A DNA stretch of 64,000 bases from an uncultured Fluviicola sp. (GTDB lineage: Bacteria > Bacteroidota > Bacteroidia > Flavobacteriales_D > Crocinitomicaceae). Numbering within the stretch: position 1 is the first letter of the stretch; each line of letters begins with the position of its first letter. Position numbers and translations under genes: made by a program. The stretch covers positions 124,001 through 188,000 of the forward strand of contig NZ_CABHOL010000017.1 in the NCBI RefSeq assembly GCF_902168135.1. Reading direction: 5' to 3'. The notes under the pieces are model-generated. The model saw nothing but the letters and a program-made list of their open reading frames with translations, did no database searches and had not been told where the DNA came from. Of this stretch, positions 1 through 7,817 are shown one piece after another.

Positions 1-404
1 CTGTTCCCCAAATTCTTTCGGACTTTTGTCAAACTGAATTCTTCCAGCAGCTGTTCCATTTTTTCTTTGCGCTCCGCTTTGCTCAGATCGGAAAGCTCCA
101 GGATAGACATGATATTGTCTTCAACACTCAATTTACGGAAGACCGAAACCTCCTGCGGAAGGTATCCGATTCCCAGCTGCGAGCGTTTGTACATCGGGTA
201 ATGGGTAATTTCCAGGTCGTCCAGGAAAACATGACCTTCGTCCGGCTTTACCAACCCAACCATCATGTAAAAGGAAGTTGTTTTCCCGGCTCCGTTGGGA
301 CCCAGCAAGCCAACAATTTCTCCCTGGTTTACTTCGATAGTAACTCCTTTTACTACGTTCCGGCCCTTATAGGTCTTCTTGATATCGTGTGTATGCAATT
401 TCAC
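1..404 (-). CDS. lptB: LPS export ABC transporter ATP-binding protein LptB (N-terminal part)
   Basis: This is the cytoplasmic ATPase of the LptBFG complex, which extracts lipopolysaccharide from the inner membrane for transport to the cell surface. The gene runs off the left edge, so only about 134 N-terminal residues are visible. They read [15 protein letters not shown], then the Walker A motif GPNGAGKTT at about residue 40, then [11 protein letters not shown] around the Q-loop, then [11 protein letters not shown]. The sequence matches the LptB subfamily of ABC ATPases closely. The start is taken as GTG at 402-404, because family members begin with MKLR-type residues. An in-frame TTG lies five codons further upstream. 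The 8-bp tandem repeat at 460-507 lies just upstream of the gene. Confidence 0.9.
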   Translation of the reverse strand, partial: MKLHTHDIKKTYKGRNVVKGVTIEVNQGEIVGLLGPNGAGKTTSFYMMVGLVKPDEGHVFLDDLEITHYPMYKRSQLGIGYLPQEVSVFRKLSVEDNIMSILELSDLSKAERKEKMEQLLEEFSLTKVRKNLGN

Positions 405-451
405 CTTGCGAAAATACAATAATTAGGATTAAAAAACGGGGCTTAACGTTT

Positions 452-566
452 TTTCAAAAATGTTCAAATGTTCAAATGTTCAAATGTTCAAATGTTCAAA
501 TGTTCAAATAGATTCATTTAAACAACTTTTGGCTTTGAACCTTTTCAACTATTGAACACTTTTAAC
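452..566. repeat. GTTCAAA/TTTGAAC inverted-repeat element 1, with an 8-bp tandem repeat
   Basis: The left half contains six perfect copies of ATGTTCAA at 460-507. The right half carries the opposite-strand words TTTGAACC, TTCAACTATTGAAC and TTTTAAC. Together they could fold into a long imperfect hairpin between the divergently placed lptB start and the DUF5686 gene end. Four related elements occur elsewhere in the window (near 16.0, 28.6, 29.0 and 31.6 kb). Confidence 0.75.
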
Positions 567-570
567 TTTC

Positions 571-3030
571 TTAGAATGCAAACGACCAGCGTGCACGGAT
601 TCCCAATGGTGGAATTCCGGGTGCAAGATGTGTAATCCTCCAAACCAGGTCAACTCGTCCCAATTTGAAAATATTCTCAATTCCCACAGAAGCTTCTGCA
701 TAAGGAATACCTCCGAATTGTTTGGTGAAAGACGGGATGATCATTACATCGTTATGTCTTTGGCTGATTGCTCCGTATGTAATTCGCCCGGTGGTTACCA
801 ATCGCCATTTTAGTTTTTTGATCAATGGAATACGGTCGAATAATAGTCCCTGCCAGTGTTGTTCGATAAATCCACCTACATACCGGTCGGAAATGAATTC
901 AAAATACGACATGCGGTTGAAGGAATTGGTATACAGCCAGTAAGATTGGCTTCCTTCGTGTACTTTTAAGAACGGATAAGCTACTGTTCCCATTACTACT
1001 CCGGCATTTACTCCATACCGCAATCTTCCCAAAACACCGATATTCCGGTTGTGCTCCATGGCAAATTCCAGTTTCTGGTAGTTGTAATCACTGCCGAAAA
1101 CACCTTTAATCCCAAAAATTCCCTGTACGGATAAGATTGGAAATTTGGACGGAAGCGTGGTGCGGTCGAAATTCCCTGAAATAAACTCTTCGTCTTTACA
1201 CCATCTGAAACGCAGGGTAACTTCCGAGCTTTGAATATGTCTGATTGTATCCAATCCTCCGAATTCGTTACGTCGTTCATAAGTAGCAAGTCCAAGCGGG
1301 GTATATTCTTTCCATTCAAATCCTCCGAAGATGATGAAATCCTTTCCCAAATCCTTTTCCAGGTTGATGCCGGCTTTATCAACGAAGGTCAATTTATCCA
1401 ATGGTCCGGTTCTTAAAAGCGAACTGAATGTTGATCCTACCGCGGCAGCTGTTGGAGAAATTCCGATTTGTTCGATATCCCTGTTCCCATATAAAATCAA
1501 AAGTCCGCGTTTTTTCGGTGTAATATTGATACGAGTTGTCAGGCCGTACTTGAAACGTTCATCTCCGAAACCATAATACAACCTTCCTCCGAATTCAATA
1601 CGCCGGGAAAAAGCGTTGGATGTACGAATAGCTAATCCGGTGCGGAATTTTTCCACCGGGTTTACCGAAAACAGGGAATAGATCGATCCGATCTCAATCT
1701 TCCCGACCGGATAATACCCCGTGGCGAGCATATAGGTGGAATTTTTTAGAAATTTGAAAAAGGGATCATGGTTTAACGAGTCAACCATGTTGTCAATACC
1801 GTTTTCCTGGTCATTCAACGGAATATGCCTGTGGGCAATCCAGTAATCCCTATCGCGGATTTTGGCACTGTCGGCGAACTCTACCGTGAAATCACTTTTG
1901 TAGTAATCATCCGGATGTTCTTTATTGATGACGAAATTTTTCCGGGATGAATATTTTCGTCCATAGAAACCATAAAGTTTTGTCCCTTTCGTGACTTTCA
2001 GGTCCAGGATCATCTTTTCTTCTGTCAGCATCCAGACTTCCGGCTGAACCTGGTCAAATTGGTGTTCCATGTACAAATCCTGCACATAATTAATATTGGC
2101 CCATGGCGATAGTTTGGCTTTGAAGGATTTGACCGCATAGGTCGTGTCGTTGATCCACATTTCACCTTCAAAGGTCATATCACCGGTTCTTTTGGGGGCA
2201 AAACGCAATTTATAGCACCAGTTGTTGTCAATAAACATACTGTCCTCCAGGTAAAACTTATAATAATTACGTGCAAAATTTGCTACGGGGCTGATAAATG
2301 CTTTTTGGAAGATATTCAGGTAGTTGTCATAAATATTGAAATCCAGGTACATTTCTCCCAAAAACTGGTTCAGCTGCAGGTTCTCGATTCCTGAAATCCG
2401 GGTTGCAGAAACCAATTCGCGCTTCTTTTTGGGATTGTTCTTATAGCTGAACTGCGAAATGTTTTCAGACAAGATGACCGGCAGATATGTTTTTCCTCCA
2501 TCAATGGAATCCAGGTAATTCATAACCACATCCAGACGTTTTACAATGTCACGGTCCTTGAATTTATCCCCGATATTATTCAGGTCTATCTGGATCTTAT
2601 TGTATAACTCGTAGTCGTATGAACTTAGTTTTTCCTTGTTGTTAATGTCTTTGTGGGCAATCACCTTCTTGTGCAGGGTGGTCGAAGGAAATTCATCAGG
2701 TGGTTTCACGGTCACTTCCGTAATGTCCACAATGGCTTCGGTTAATTTTACATCAATGACTTGTTCCTGGTCTTTTTTAACGGTTTTGGTTACCAGGTTG
2801 AATTCCGGCATCATGTAAGTAATGCTGTCGGTTGCATAATAAGTCTGAAGGGTATAGAACCCAAGGCTGTCTGTCAGCGTACCTATTTTCGAGTTTTGGA
2901 ACCGGACTCTTACATCAGGCATTCCTTCTCCGGTTTGTGCGTCAATGACGCGCCCTGATACTTTTGTCTGTTGTGAATACACAGAACATTGAATCAGGCA
3001 GAGTAGAAATAGAATCCTTAGTTTAAACAT
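571..3030 (-). CDS. DUF5686 outer-membrane protein with carboxypeptidase-regulatory-like domain
   Basis: This is an outer-membrane protein of 819 residues typical of Bacteroidota; its precise role is unknown. A signal peptide (about residues 1-19, ending CSVYSQQ) is followed by a carboxypeptidase-regulatory-like beta-sandwich (about 22-95, VSGRVIDAQTGEGMPDVRV). The DUF5686 region follows, and the C-terminal half is rich in alternating aromatic strands, consistent with a beta-barrel ending in RARWSFAF. A terminal aromatic residue is usual for barrels inserted by BamA. Related proteins are often annotated as TonB-dependent-receptor-like, but no plug domain is visible here. It sits alone between tatC and lptB, all on the minus strand. 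Confidence 0.85.
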   Translation of the reverse strand: MFKLRILFLLCLIQCSVYSQQTKVSGRVIDAQTGEGMPDVRVRFQNSKIGTLTDSLGFYTLQTYYATDSITYMMPEFNLVTKTVKKDQEQVIDVKLTEAIVDITEVTVKPPDEFPSTTLHKKVIAHKDINNKEKLSSYDYELYNKIQIDLNNIGDKFKDRDIVKRLDVVMNYLDSIDGGKTYLPVILSENISQFSYKNNPKKKRELVSATRISGIENLQLNQFLGEMYLDFNIYDNYLNIFQKAFISPVANFARNYYKFYLEDSMFIDNNWCYKLRFAPKRTGDMTFEGEMWINDTTYAVKSFKAKLSPWANINYVQDLYMEHQFDQVQPEVWMLTEEKMILDLKVTKGTKLYGFYGRKYSSRKNFVINKEHPDDYYKSDFTVEFADSAKIRDRDYWIAHRHIPLNDQENGIDNMVDSLNHDPFFKFLKNSTYMLATGYYPVGKIEIGSIYSLFSVNPVEKFRTGLAIRTSNAFSRRIEFGGRLYYGFGDERFKYGLTTRINITPKKRGLLILYGNRDIEQIGISPTAAAVGSTFSSLLRTGPLDKLTFVDKAGINLEKDLGKDFIIFGGFEWKEYTPLGLATYERRNEFGGLDTIRHIQSSEVTLRFRWCKDEEFISGNFDRTTLPSKFPILSVQGIFGIKGVFGSDYNYQKLEFAMEHNRNIGVLGRLRYGVNAGVVMGTVAYPFLKVHEGSQSYWLYTNSFNRMSYFEFISDRYVGGFIEQHWQGLLFDRIPLIKKLKWRLVTTGRITYGAISQRHNDVMIIPSFTKQFGGIPYAEASVGIENIFKLGRVDLVWRITHLAPGIPPLGIRARWSFAF

Positions 3031-3076
3031 AGATGCGGTAAAACTAAGAAAAACTCAGGGTAAAAACAATACGTGA

Positions 3077-3874
3077 TTACCCGTTTGTTTCCTCTTTCAG
3101 ACGTGCTTTTTCAACGCGTTTTACTACAAAAATTCCGATTTCGTAAAGAAGTAAGATCGGGACACTGACAATTACCTGCGAAATCATATCCGGAGGAGTA
3201 ATAATTGCGGCCAAAATCAAAACCACCACGATGGAATGCTTGCGGTATTTCGTCAGGAAACCGGAAGAAACAATCCCCAGTTTTCCCAATAAATAAGCCA
3301 GGATAGGGAGTAAGAAGAACAAACCTGAATAGAATACGGTCGAAAGGATAGTACTCATGTAGGAGTTGATGGTGAAGTCATTCTTGATTTCTCTGGAAAT
3401 CTGGTACGTACCGAAGAACTGGACGCTCATCGGTGCAACAATAAAATAACCGAATAGAATTCCCAGGAAGAAAAGAAGGCTTACGTAAAGAACTATTCCT
3501 TTGACCATTTTCTTTTCATTCTGCTTCAATCCCGGTTTTACAAAAGACCATAATTGGTAAAAGATGAATGGAAAACCGACCACTACACCACCCAGGAAAC
3601 TCATCCATAAAGCATAGGAGAACTGGCCTCCCATGGTAGTTGACTGGAAGTTGATCGGAATTTCTTCCACACACATGAAATTCATGTACCTGCAGAAAAA
3701 GTCGAAGGTGAAAAAGTCCGGTTTACTCATTGAAAGGAAAACATGTCTCATGATCCAGTCTTGGTTCAACCAAATTACAATTGCCAAAACAATGATTACA
3801 GCTGCGCTTCGAACCAGTCTCCATCTCAATTCCTCGAGATGTTGCAAGAACGACATATTTTTTTCTTCTTCCAT
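3077..3874 (-). CDS. tatC: Sec-independent (twin-arginine) translocase subunit TatC
   Basis: TatC is the multispanning receptor of the twin-arginine pathway. It binds RR signal peptides so that folded proteins can cross the inner membrane. The product of about 265 residues shows the N-terminal signature FLQHLEELRWRLVRS, six hydrophobic spans and the conserved IVAPMSVQFF and TPPDMISQ stretches. The start chosen is ATG at 3874 (MEEEKNMSF). The reading frame stays open upstream to 3937, but a TAACTTTG promoter element lies only nine bases before this ATG, which argues against the longer form. MSFLQHL at 3856 is also possible. No tatA or tatB gene is in the window. Confidence 0.92.
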   Translation of the reverse strand: MEEEKNMSFLQHLEELRWRLVRSAAVIIVLAIVIWLNQDWIMRHVFLSMSKPDFFTFDFFCRYMNFMCVEEIPINFQSTTMGGQFSYALWMSFLGGVVVGFPFIFYQLWSFVKPGLKQNEKKMVKGIVLYVSLLFFLGILFGYFIVAPMSVQFFGTYQISREIKNDFTINSYMSTILSTVFYSGLFFLLPILAYLLGKLGIVSSGFLTKYRKHSIVVVLILAAIITPPDMISQVIVSVPILLLYEIGIFVVKRVEKARLKEETNG

Positions 3875-3883
3875 ACCTTGGCG

Positions 3884-3891
3884 CAAAGTTA
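3884..3891 (-). promoter_or_regulatory. Candidate -7 element TAACTTTG for tatC
   Basis: A perfect match to the Bacteroidota TAnnTTTG element lies nine bases upstream of the chosen tatC start. No clear -33 TTG is seen at the usual spacing, so the call rests on the -7 box and its position. Confidence 0.5.
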
Positions 3892-4126
3892 ACAAATCAT
3901 CAAAATTTTCGCCGTTTGAAATGTTAATAACCGACATTCAGCCATAAAATTTGTTAGATGAACAGCAAAAAATCTTCAAAAAATCATTTTGAACTCGGGT
4001 TAGTAGTTGTTTTTTATGGATTTATCTTGTATTTTAGTGTAGTTGCCGATTTTATAGCGCGTGAGCGTTTTATTATCTGTAATTTCGATTTATTAAATTT
4101 AGGTAATCCTCTAATATTCAAACTCT

Positions 4127-6307
4127 ATGGATCAAAATGATCTGAAGGAAGCGCTTAGGACATTTTTTGGTTTTGATCAATTCAAAGGACAACAAGAAGC
4201 AATTATTACGAACGTACTGGAAAAGAAGAACACGTTTGTGATTATGCCCACCGGCGGTGGGAAGTCCCTTTGTTACCAGCTTCCGGCATTATTATCAGAA
4301 GGTACGGCAATCGTCGTTTCTCCATTGATTGCACTGATGAAAAATCAGGTGGATGCAATTCGTAATGTGAGTGACCATAATTCAGTTGCACATTTTCTGA
4401 ACTCATCATTAAGTAAAACGGAAATTAACCGGGTAAAAGATGATATTCTTGCCGGTAAAACCAAATTGCTTTATGTAGCCCCCGAATCGCTTACAAAACA
4501 AGAAAATATTGACTTTTTAACTTCCGTTCCGATTTCTTTCTTTGCGATTGATGAAGCGCATTGTATTTCGGAATGGGGACATGATTTCCGGCCGGAATAC
4601 CGAAGGCTGCGCGAAATCTTTGAGAAGATCTCAGATGTGGCTATTATAGCATTGACCGCTACTGCAACTCCAAAAGTACAAGCGGATATCCAGAAGAATT
4701 TGAACATGATGGATGCTACTTTGTACAAGTCTTCCTTCAACCGGGATAACTTATACTACGAGATCCGTGCGAAAAAGGACGTTGAAAAAGAAATTATCCG
4801 ATATATTCGTCAGCGCCAGGGAAAATCCGGAATTATTTACTGTCTTTCCAGGAAAAAAGTGGAAGAGATGGCCGAATTACTCCAGGTAAACGGAATCAAT
4901 GCCCTCGCATATCATGCTGGTTTGGATGCGGCAACCCGCGCCAAACACCAGGACATGTTCCTGATGGAAGAAGTGGATGTCATTGTTGCAACCATTGCAT
5001 TCGGAATGGGAATCGATAAACCGGATGTGCGTTTTGTCATTCACCATGACATTCCGAAATCGCTGGAAAGTTATTACCAGGAAACTGGAAGAGCAGGCCG
5101 TGACGGTGGAGTGGGAGAATGTATCACGTTCTATTCCTACAAAGACATAGAAAAACTGGAGAAATTCCTCCAGGGAAAACCGGTAGCTGAACAGGAGATC
5201 GGTAAACAGCTTTTGAGCGAGATCGTTTCTTATTCGGAAACTTCTGTCTGCAGACGTAAATTCATTCTGCATTATTTCGGAGAAACCTTCGATGAAAATA
5301 AGTGTAATGACATGTGTGATAACTGCAAATATCCGCGGGAAAAACTGGAAGGAAAAGAGTTTGTTCATCAATTGCTGCAGGTAGTTGATTTCTTGCAGGA
5401 ACAGCAGAAAGCAAAACATGTTTGTGCATTCCTTTCCGGAGGAGTAACTGCTGAAATTAAAAGTTACCGCCACGATCAGGCTCCGTTGTTTGGAATAGGA
5501 AAAGACCGCGATGAGCATTTCTGGAATGCTGTGATCCGGCAGACGGTTGTTGCGGGACTTCTTTACAAAGATATTGAAACCTACGGGACCTTGAAGTTTA
5601 CAGCGAAAGGGTTTGAGTTTTTGGCGAATCCGGTATCCTTTACACTGTTAAAGCAGCACGATTACTCCGCATCCGATGAAGATGAAGGGATTGTTGCTCC
5701 CGGAAAAGGAGGTGCTTTTGATGAGGTGCTTTACGATATGCTGCTCGACCTAAGAAAATCACTTTCGAAACAGAATAATATTCCACCGTTTGTTATTTTC
5801 CAGGAACCTACATTGAAAGATATGTGTTTCCAGTATCCGATCACAATAGAAGAGCTGACCAATTGCCAGGGGGTTGGTGCCGGAAAAGCACAGCGCTATG
5901 GCCAGCCTTTCGTAGAAATGATACATCAGTATGTGGAAGAAAACGATATTGACAGGCCACAGGATTTAGTGGTTAAATCGTTGGTGAATAAATCGGTGTT
6001 GAAGGTTCAGTTAATTCAAAACATCGACCGCAAATTGCCATTGGAAGATATCGGAAGAGCCCAGGGAAAATCTATGGAAGAAGTTATTGAAGAAATTGAA
6101 GCAATCGTTTCTTCCGGAACGCGTGTCAATATCAATTATTACATCGATGATATTTTGGATTCGGATAATCAGGAAGAAATTTACGAATACTTCTCCGAAG
6201 CTGAAACAGATGATCTGACAACGGCTTATCACGAATTCGACGGTGATTATACCGAAGAGGAATTGAGATTGATGCGGATCAAGTTTATGAGCGAAATGGC
6301 GAATTAA
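4127..6307 (+). CDS. recQ: ATP-dependent DNA helicase RecQ
   Basis: RecQ is a 3'-5' DNA helicase that acts in recombination and the repair of stalled forks. The 726-residue protein has Walker A (MPTGGGKSLCYQLP, near residue 43), the DEAH box in FAIDEAHCISEWGHDFRPEY, motif VI (YYQETGRAGRDG), and the zinc-binding RQC cysteines in CRRKFILHYFG and CNDMCDNC (around residues 380-405). The C-terminal part from about residue 520 resembles an HRDC domain followed by a longer tail. The tail makes it larger than E. coli RecQ (about 610 residues), as is usual in Bacteroidota. It converges with thyA across a 42-bp perfect palindrome that probably terminates both genes. Confidence 0.95.
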   Translation: MDQNDLKEALRTFFGFDQFKGQQEAIITNVLEKKNTFVIMPTGGGKSLCYQLPALLSEGTAIVVSPLIALMKNQVDAIRNVSDHNSVAHFLNSSLSKTEINRVKDDILAGKTKLLYVAPESLTKQENIDFLTSVPISFFAIDEAHCISEWGHDFRPEYRRLREIFEKISDVAIIALTATATPKVQADIQKNLNMMDATLYKSSFNRDNLYYEIRAKKDVEKEIIRYIRQRQGKSGIIYCLSRKKVEEMAELLQVNGINALAYHAGLDAATRAKHQDMFLMEEVDVIVATIAFGMGIDKPDVRFVIHHDIPKSLESYYQETGRAGRDGGVGECITFYSYKDIEKLEKFLQGKPVAEQEIGKQLLSEIVSYSETSVCRRKFILHYFGETFDENKCNDMCDNCKYPREKLEGKEFVHQLLQVVDFLQEQQKAKHVCAFLSGGVTAEIKSYRHDQAPLFGIGKDRDEHFWNAVIRQTVVAGLLYKDIETYGTLKFTAKGFEFLANPVSFTLLKQHDYSASDEDEGIVAPGKGGAFDEVLYDMLLDLRKSLSKQNNIPPFVIFQEPTLKDMCFQYPITIEELTNCQGVGAGKAQRYGQPFVEMIHQYVEENDIDRPQDLVVKSLVNKSVLKVQLIQNIDRKLPLEDIGRAQGKSMEEVIEEIEAIVSSGTRVNINYYIDDILDSDNQEEIYEYFSEAETDDLTTAYHEFDGDYTEEELRLMRIKFMSEMAN

Positions 6308-6318
6308 ATATTTTAATG

Positions 6319-6360
6319 AAAACACGTAGGGGCGCGATTAATCGCGCCCCTACGTGTTTT
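6319..6360. terminator. 42-bp perfect palindrome between recQ and thyA; REP-like hairpin family member
   Basis: The arms read AAAACACGTAGGGGCGCGATT outward from a central TTAA-type core and match without error over 21 bases each. The A/T-rich ends would give U-runs on both strands, so it can act as a bidirectional terminator for the convergent genes. The inner GTAGGGGCGCGAT matches the hairpins at 15.0, 27.6, 27.7 and 36.0 kb. Confidence 0.85.
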
Positions 6361-6377
6361 TTGACGAATGTTATTCA

Positions 6378-7172
6378 TTAAACCGCCACCGCAGCCTTGA
6401 TATGTGGATGCGGATCGTAATTCAATAATTCGAAATCCTCGTATTTGAAGCCGAAAATGTCTTTCACTTCCGGATTGATCTTCATGGTTGGAAGGGGTCT
6501 GAAGTCGCGTTCCAATTGCAGTTTTGCCTGGTCCAGATGATTGGAGTATAAATGAGCATCACCCAAAGTGTGAATAAATTCTCCCGGTTTCAGATCACAA
6601 ACCTGGGCCACCATCATGGTCAGTAATGCGTAAGAAGCAATGTTGAACGGAACGCCGAGAAAAGTATCGGCAGAGCGCTGATACAATTGGCAGCTCAATT
6701 TACCGTCAGCTACATAGAATTGGAACATGGTGTGACAAGGAGGCAGAGCCATATTGTCAACATAAGCAACGTTCCAGGCATTTACGATCAATCTGCGGGA
6801 ATTCGGATTTTTCTTGATCTGCTCAATCAGGTTGGAGATCTGGTCAATAGATCCGCCGTCAGGAGTTGGCCATGAACGCCATTGATACCCGTAAACAGGT
6901 CCTAAATTGCCGTTTTCGTCAGCCCATTCATCCCAAATAGAAACATTGTTATCTTTCAGGTACTTGATATTGGTATCACCCTGAAGGAACCACAATAATT
7001 CATGGATAATCGAACGCAGATGGAGTTTTTTTGTAGTCAGTACGGGAAATCCGTCTTCCAGGTTAAAACGCATCTGATAACCGAAAGTCGATAAAGTACC
7101 TGTTCCTGTGCGGTCTCCTTTGAAAGTTCCGTTGTCGAGAATGTGCTGTAATAAATCGTGATATTGTTTCAT
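6378..7172 (-). CDS. thyA: Thymidylate synthase
   Basis: Thymidylate synthase methylates dUMP to dTMP using methylene-tetrahydrofolate and releases dihydrofolate, which folA (35459-35965) would recycle. The product has 264 residues, the same length as the E. coli enzyme. It contains the active-site cysteine in [20 protein letters not shown] (equivalent to Cys146), the phosphate-binding QLYQRSAD, and the C-terminal substrate-binding end [12 protein letters not shown]. The start ATG is followed at once by the family opening [12 protein letters not shown]. There is no clear promoter match immediately upstream. Unlike many bacteria, thyA and folA are not adjacent here. Confidence 0.97.
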   Translation of the reverse strand: MKQYHDLLQHILDNGTFKGDRTGTGTLSTFGYQMRFNLEDGFPVLTTKKLHLRSIIHELLWFLQGDTNIKYLKDNNVSIWDEWADENGNLGPVYGYQWRSWPTPDGGSIDQISNLIEQIKKNPNSRRLIVNAWNVAYVDNMALPPCHTMFQFYVADGKLSCQLYQRSADTFLGVPFNIASYALLTMMVAQVCDLKPGEFIHTLGDAHLYSNHLDQAKLQLERDFRPLPTMKINPEVKDIFGFKYEDFELLNYDPHPHIKAAVAV

Positions 7173-7300
7173 GGGTGTTTTGAAATGAACTTTGGAAAAC
7201 TAAACATAAAGTTAGGGAATTTAATCACTGGCGATTTGTTTTGGTTGATAATTCAATTGCATTGTTGATTCCTTTCTCTATTTTTACCCAAAACTAAAGA

Positions 7301-7678
7301 ATGCGTTTTTGCTTATTACTTCTCTTTTTTAGCTGTTGGTATAGCGGTGTTTCCCAGGAAATCAAAAAAAAATACCTGGGAGTTTACAGCGGTGAAATTC
7401 CTTCCTATGCTTTGGAACTGGGGGAGGAAGTTTACCAGGTACAAAGTGCGCCTATTGAGATTCGTTTAAGTTCGGAAGGAATGTTGGTTGAGAAGATCTC
7501 GTCAAAAGAACTTAAAGGAACTTATCAATTGATCAAAGAAGACAAAAACGGAATTTATTTCGAAGCTAAATTGGACGGACAATTCATACCGGAGAATTAT
7601 GTGCTCTATAAAAAAGACAAGCGCCTGGAACGAAAAGGGATTTATCCGCAGCCGGATGTTTTCCTCAAGAAGATCTGA
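7301..7678 (+). CDS. Small secreted protein of unknown function
   Basis: A 125-residue protein that I do not recognise as a named family. Residues 1-18 (MRFCLLLLFFSCWYSGVS) form a clear signal peptide, so the mature part of about 106 residues should be periplasmic or outside. The mature part is beta-rich (YLGVYSGEIPSYALELGEEVYQV and similar) and highly charged, with no cysteines after the signal. It is transcribed alone, divergently from thyA and convergent with the CotH gene. The start is supported by the signal peptide. The region downstream is the 7687-7814 inverted repeat. Confidence 0.7.
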   Translation: MRFCLLLLFFSCWYSGVSQEIKKKYLGVYSGEIPSYALELGEEVYQVQSAPIEIRLSSEGMLVEKISSKELKGTYQLIKEDKNGIYFEAKLDGQFIPENYVLYKKDKRLERKGIYPQPDVFLKKI

Positions 7679-7686
7679 GTTTTCAT

Positions 7687-7814
7687 TTAACCACAAAGAT
7701 CCCAAAACACACGAGGGAATATTGAATACACCAAACTTTATAAACAGAAGTTGTGTTATTTAATGTTGTTTAATTCCGCAAAAAATCTTTGTCTCTTCGT
7801 GTCCTTTGTGGTGA
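7687..7814. repeat. Inverted-repeat element with CCACAAAG/CTTTGTGG ends
   Basis: The left end reads TTAACCACAAAGAT and the right end TCCTTTGTGGTGAAG, with further weaker matches inside (ACACACGAGG against CTTCGTGTC). The element is about 128 bp, has no reading frame, and fills the space between two convergent genes. Such CCACAAAG-ended repeats are common between genes in this phylum; that statement is from general knowledge. Confidence 0.6.
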
Positions 7815-7817
7815 AGA

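Noticed and set aside
460-507. Regular repeats that might suggest a CRISPR array
   Set aside because: The unit is 8 bp with no spacers, so it is a simple tandem repeat.
3958-4140. Short open frame of 60 codons upstream of recQ
   Set aside because: It overlaps the recQ start, has a low-complexity hydrophobic reading and no support from context.
4877-5518. Long antisense frame (213 codons) inside recQ
   Set aside because: recQ is certain on the other strand and the antisense product has no recognisable features.
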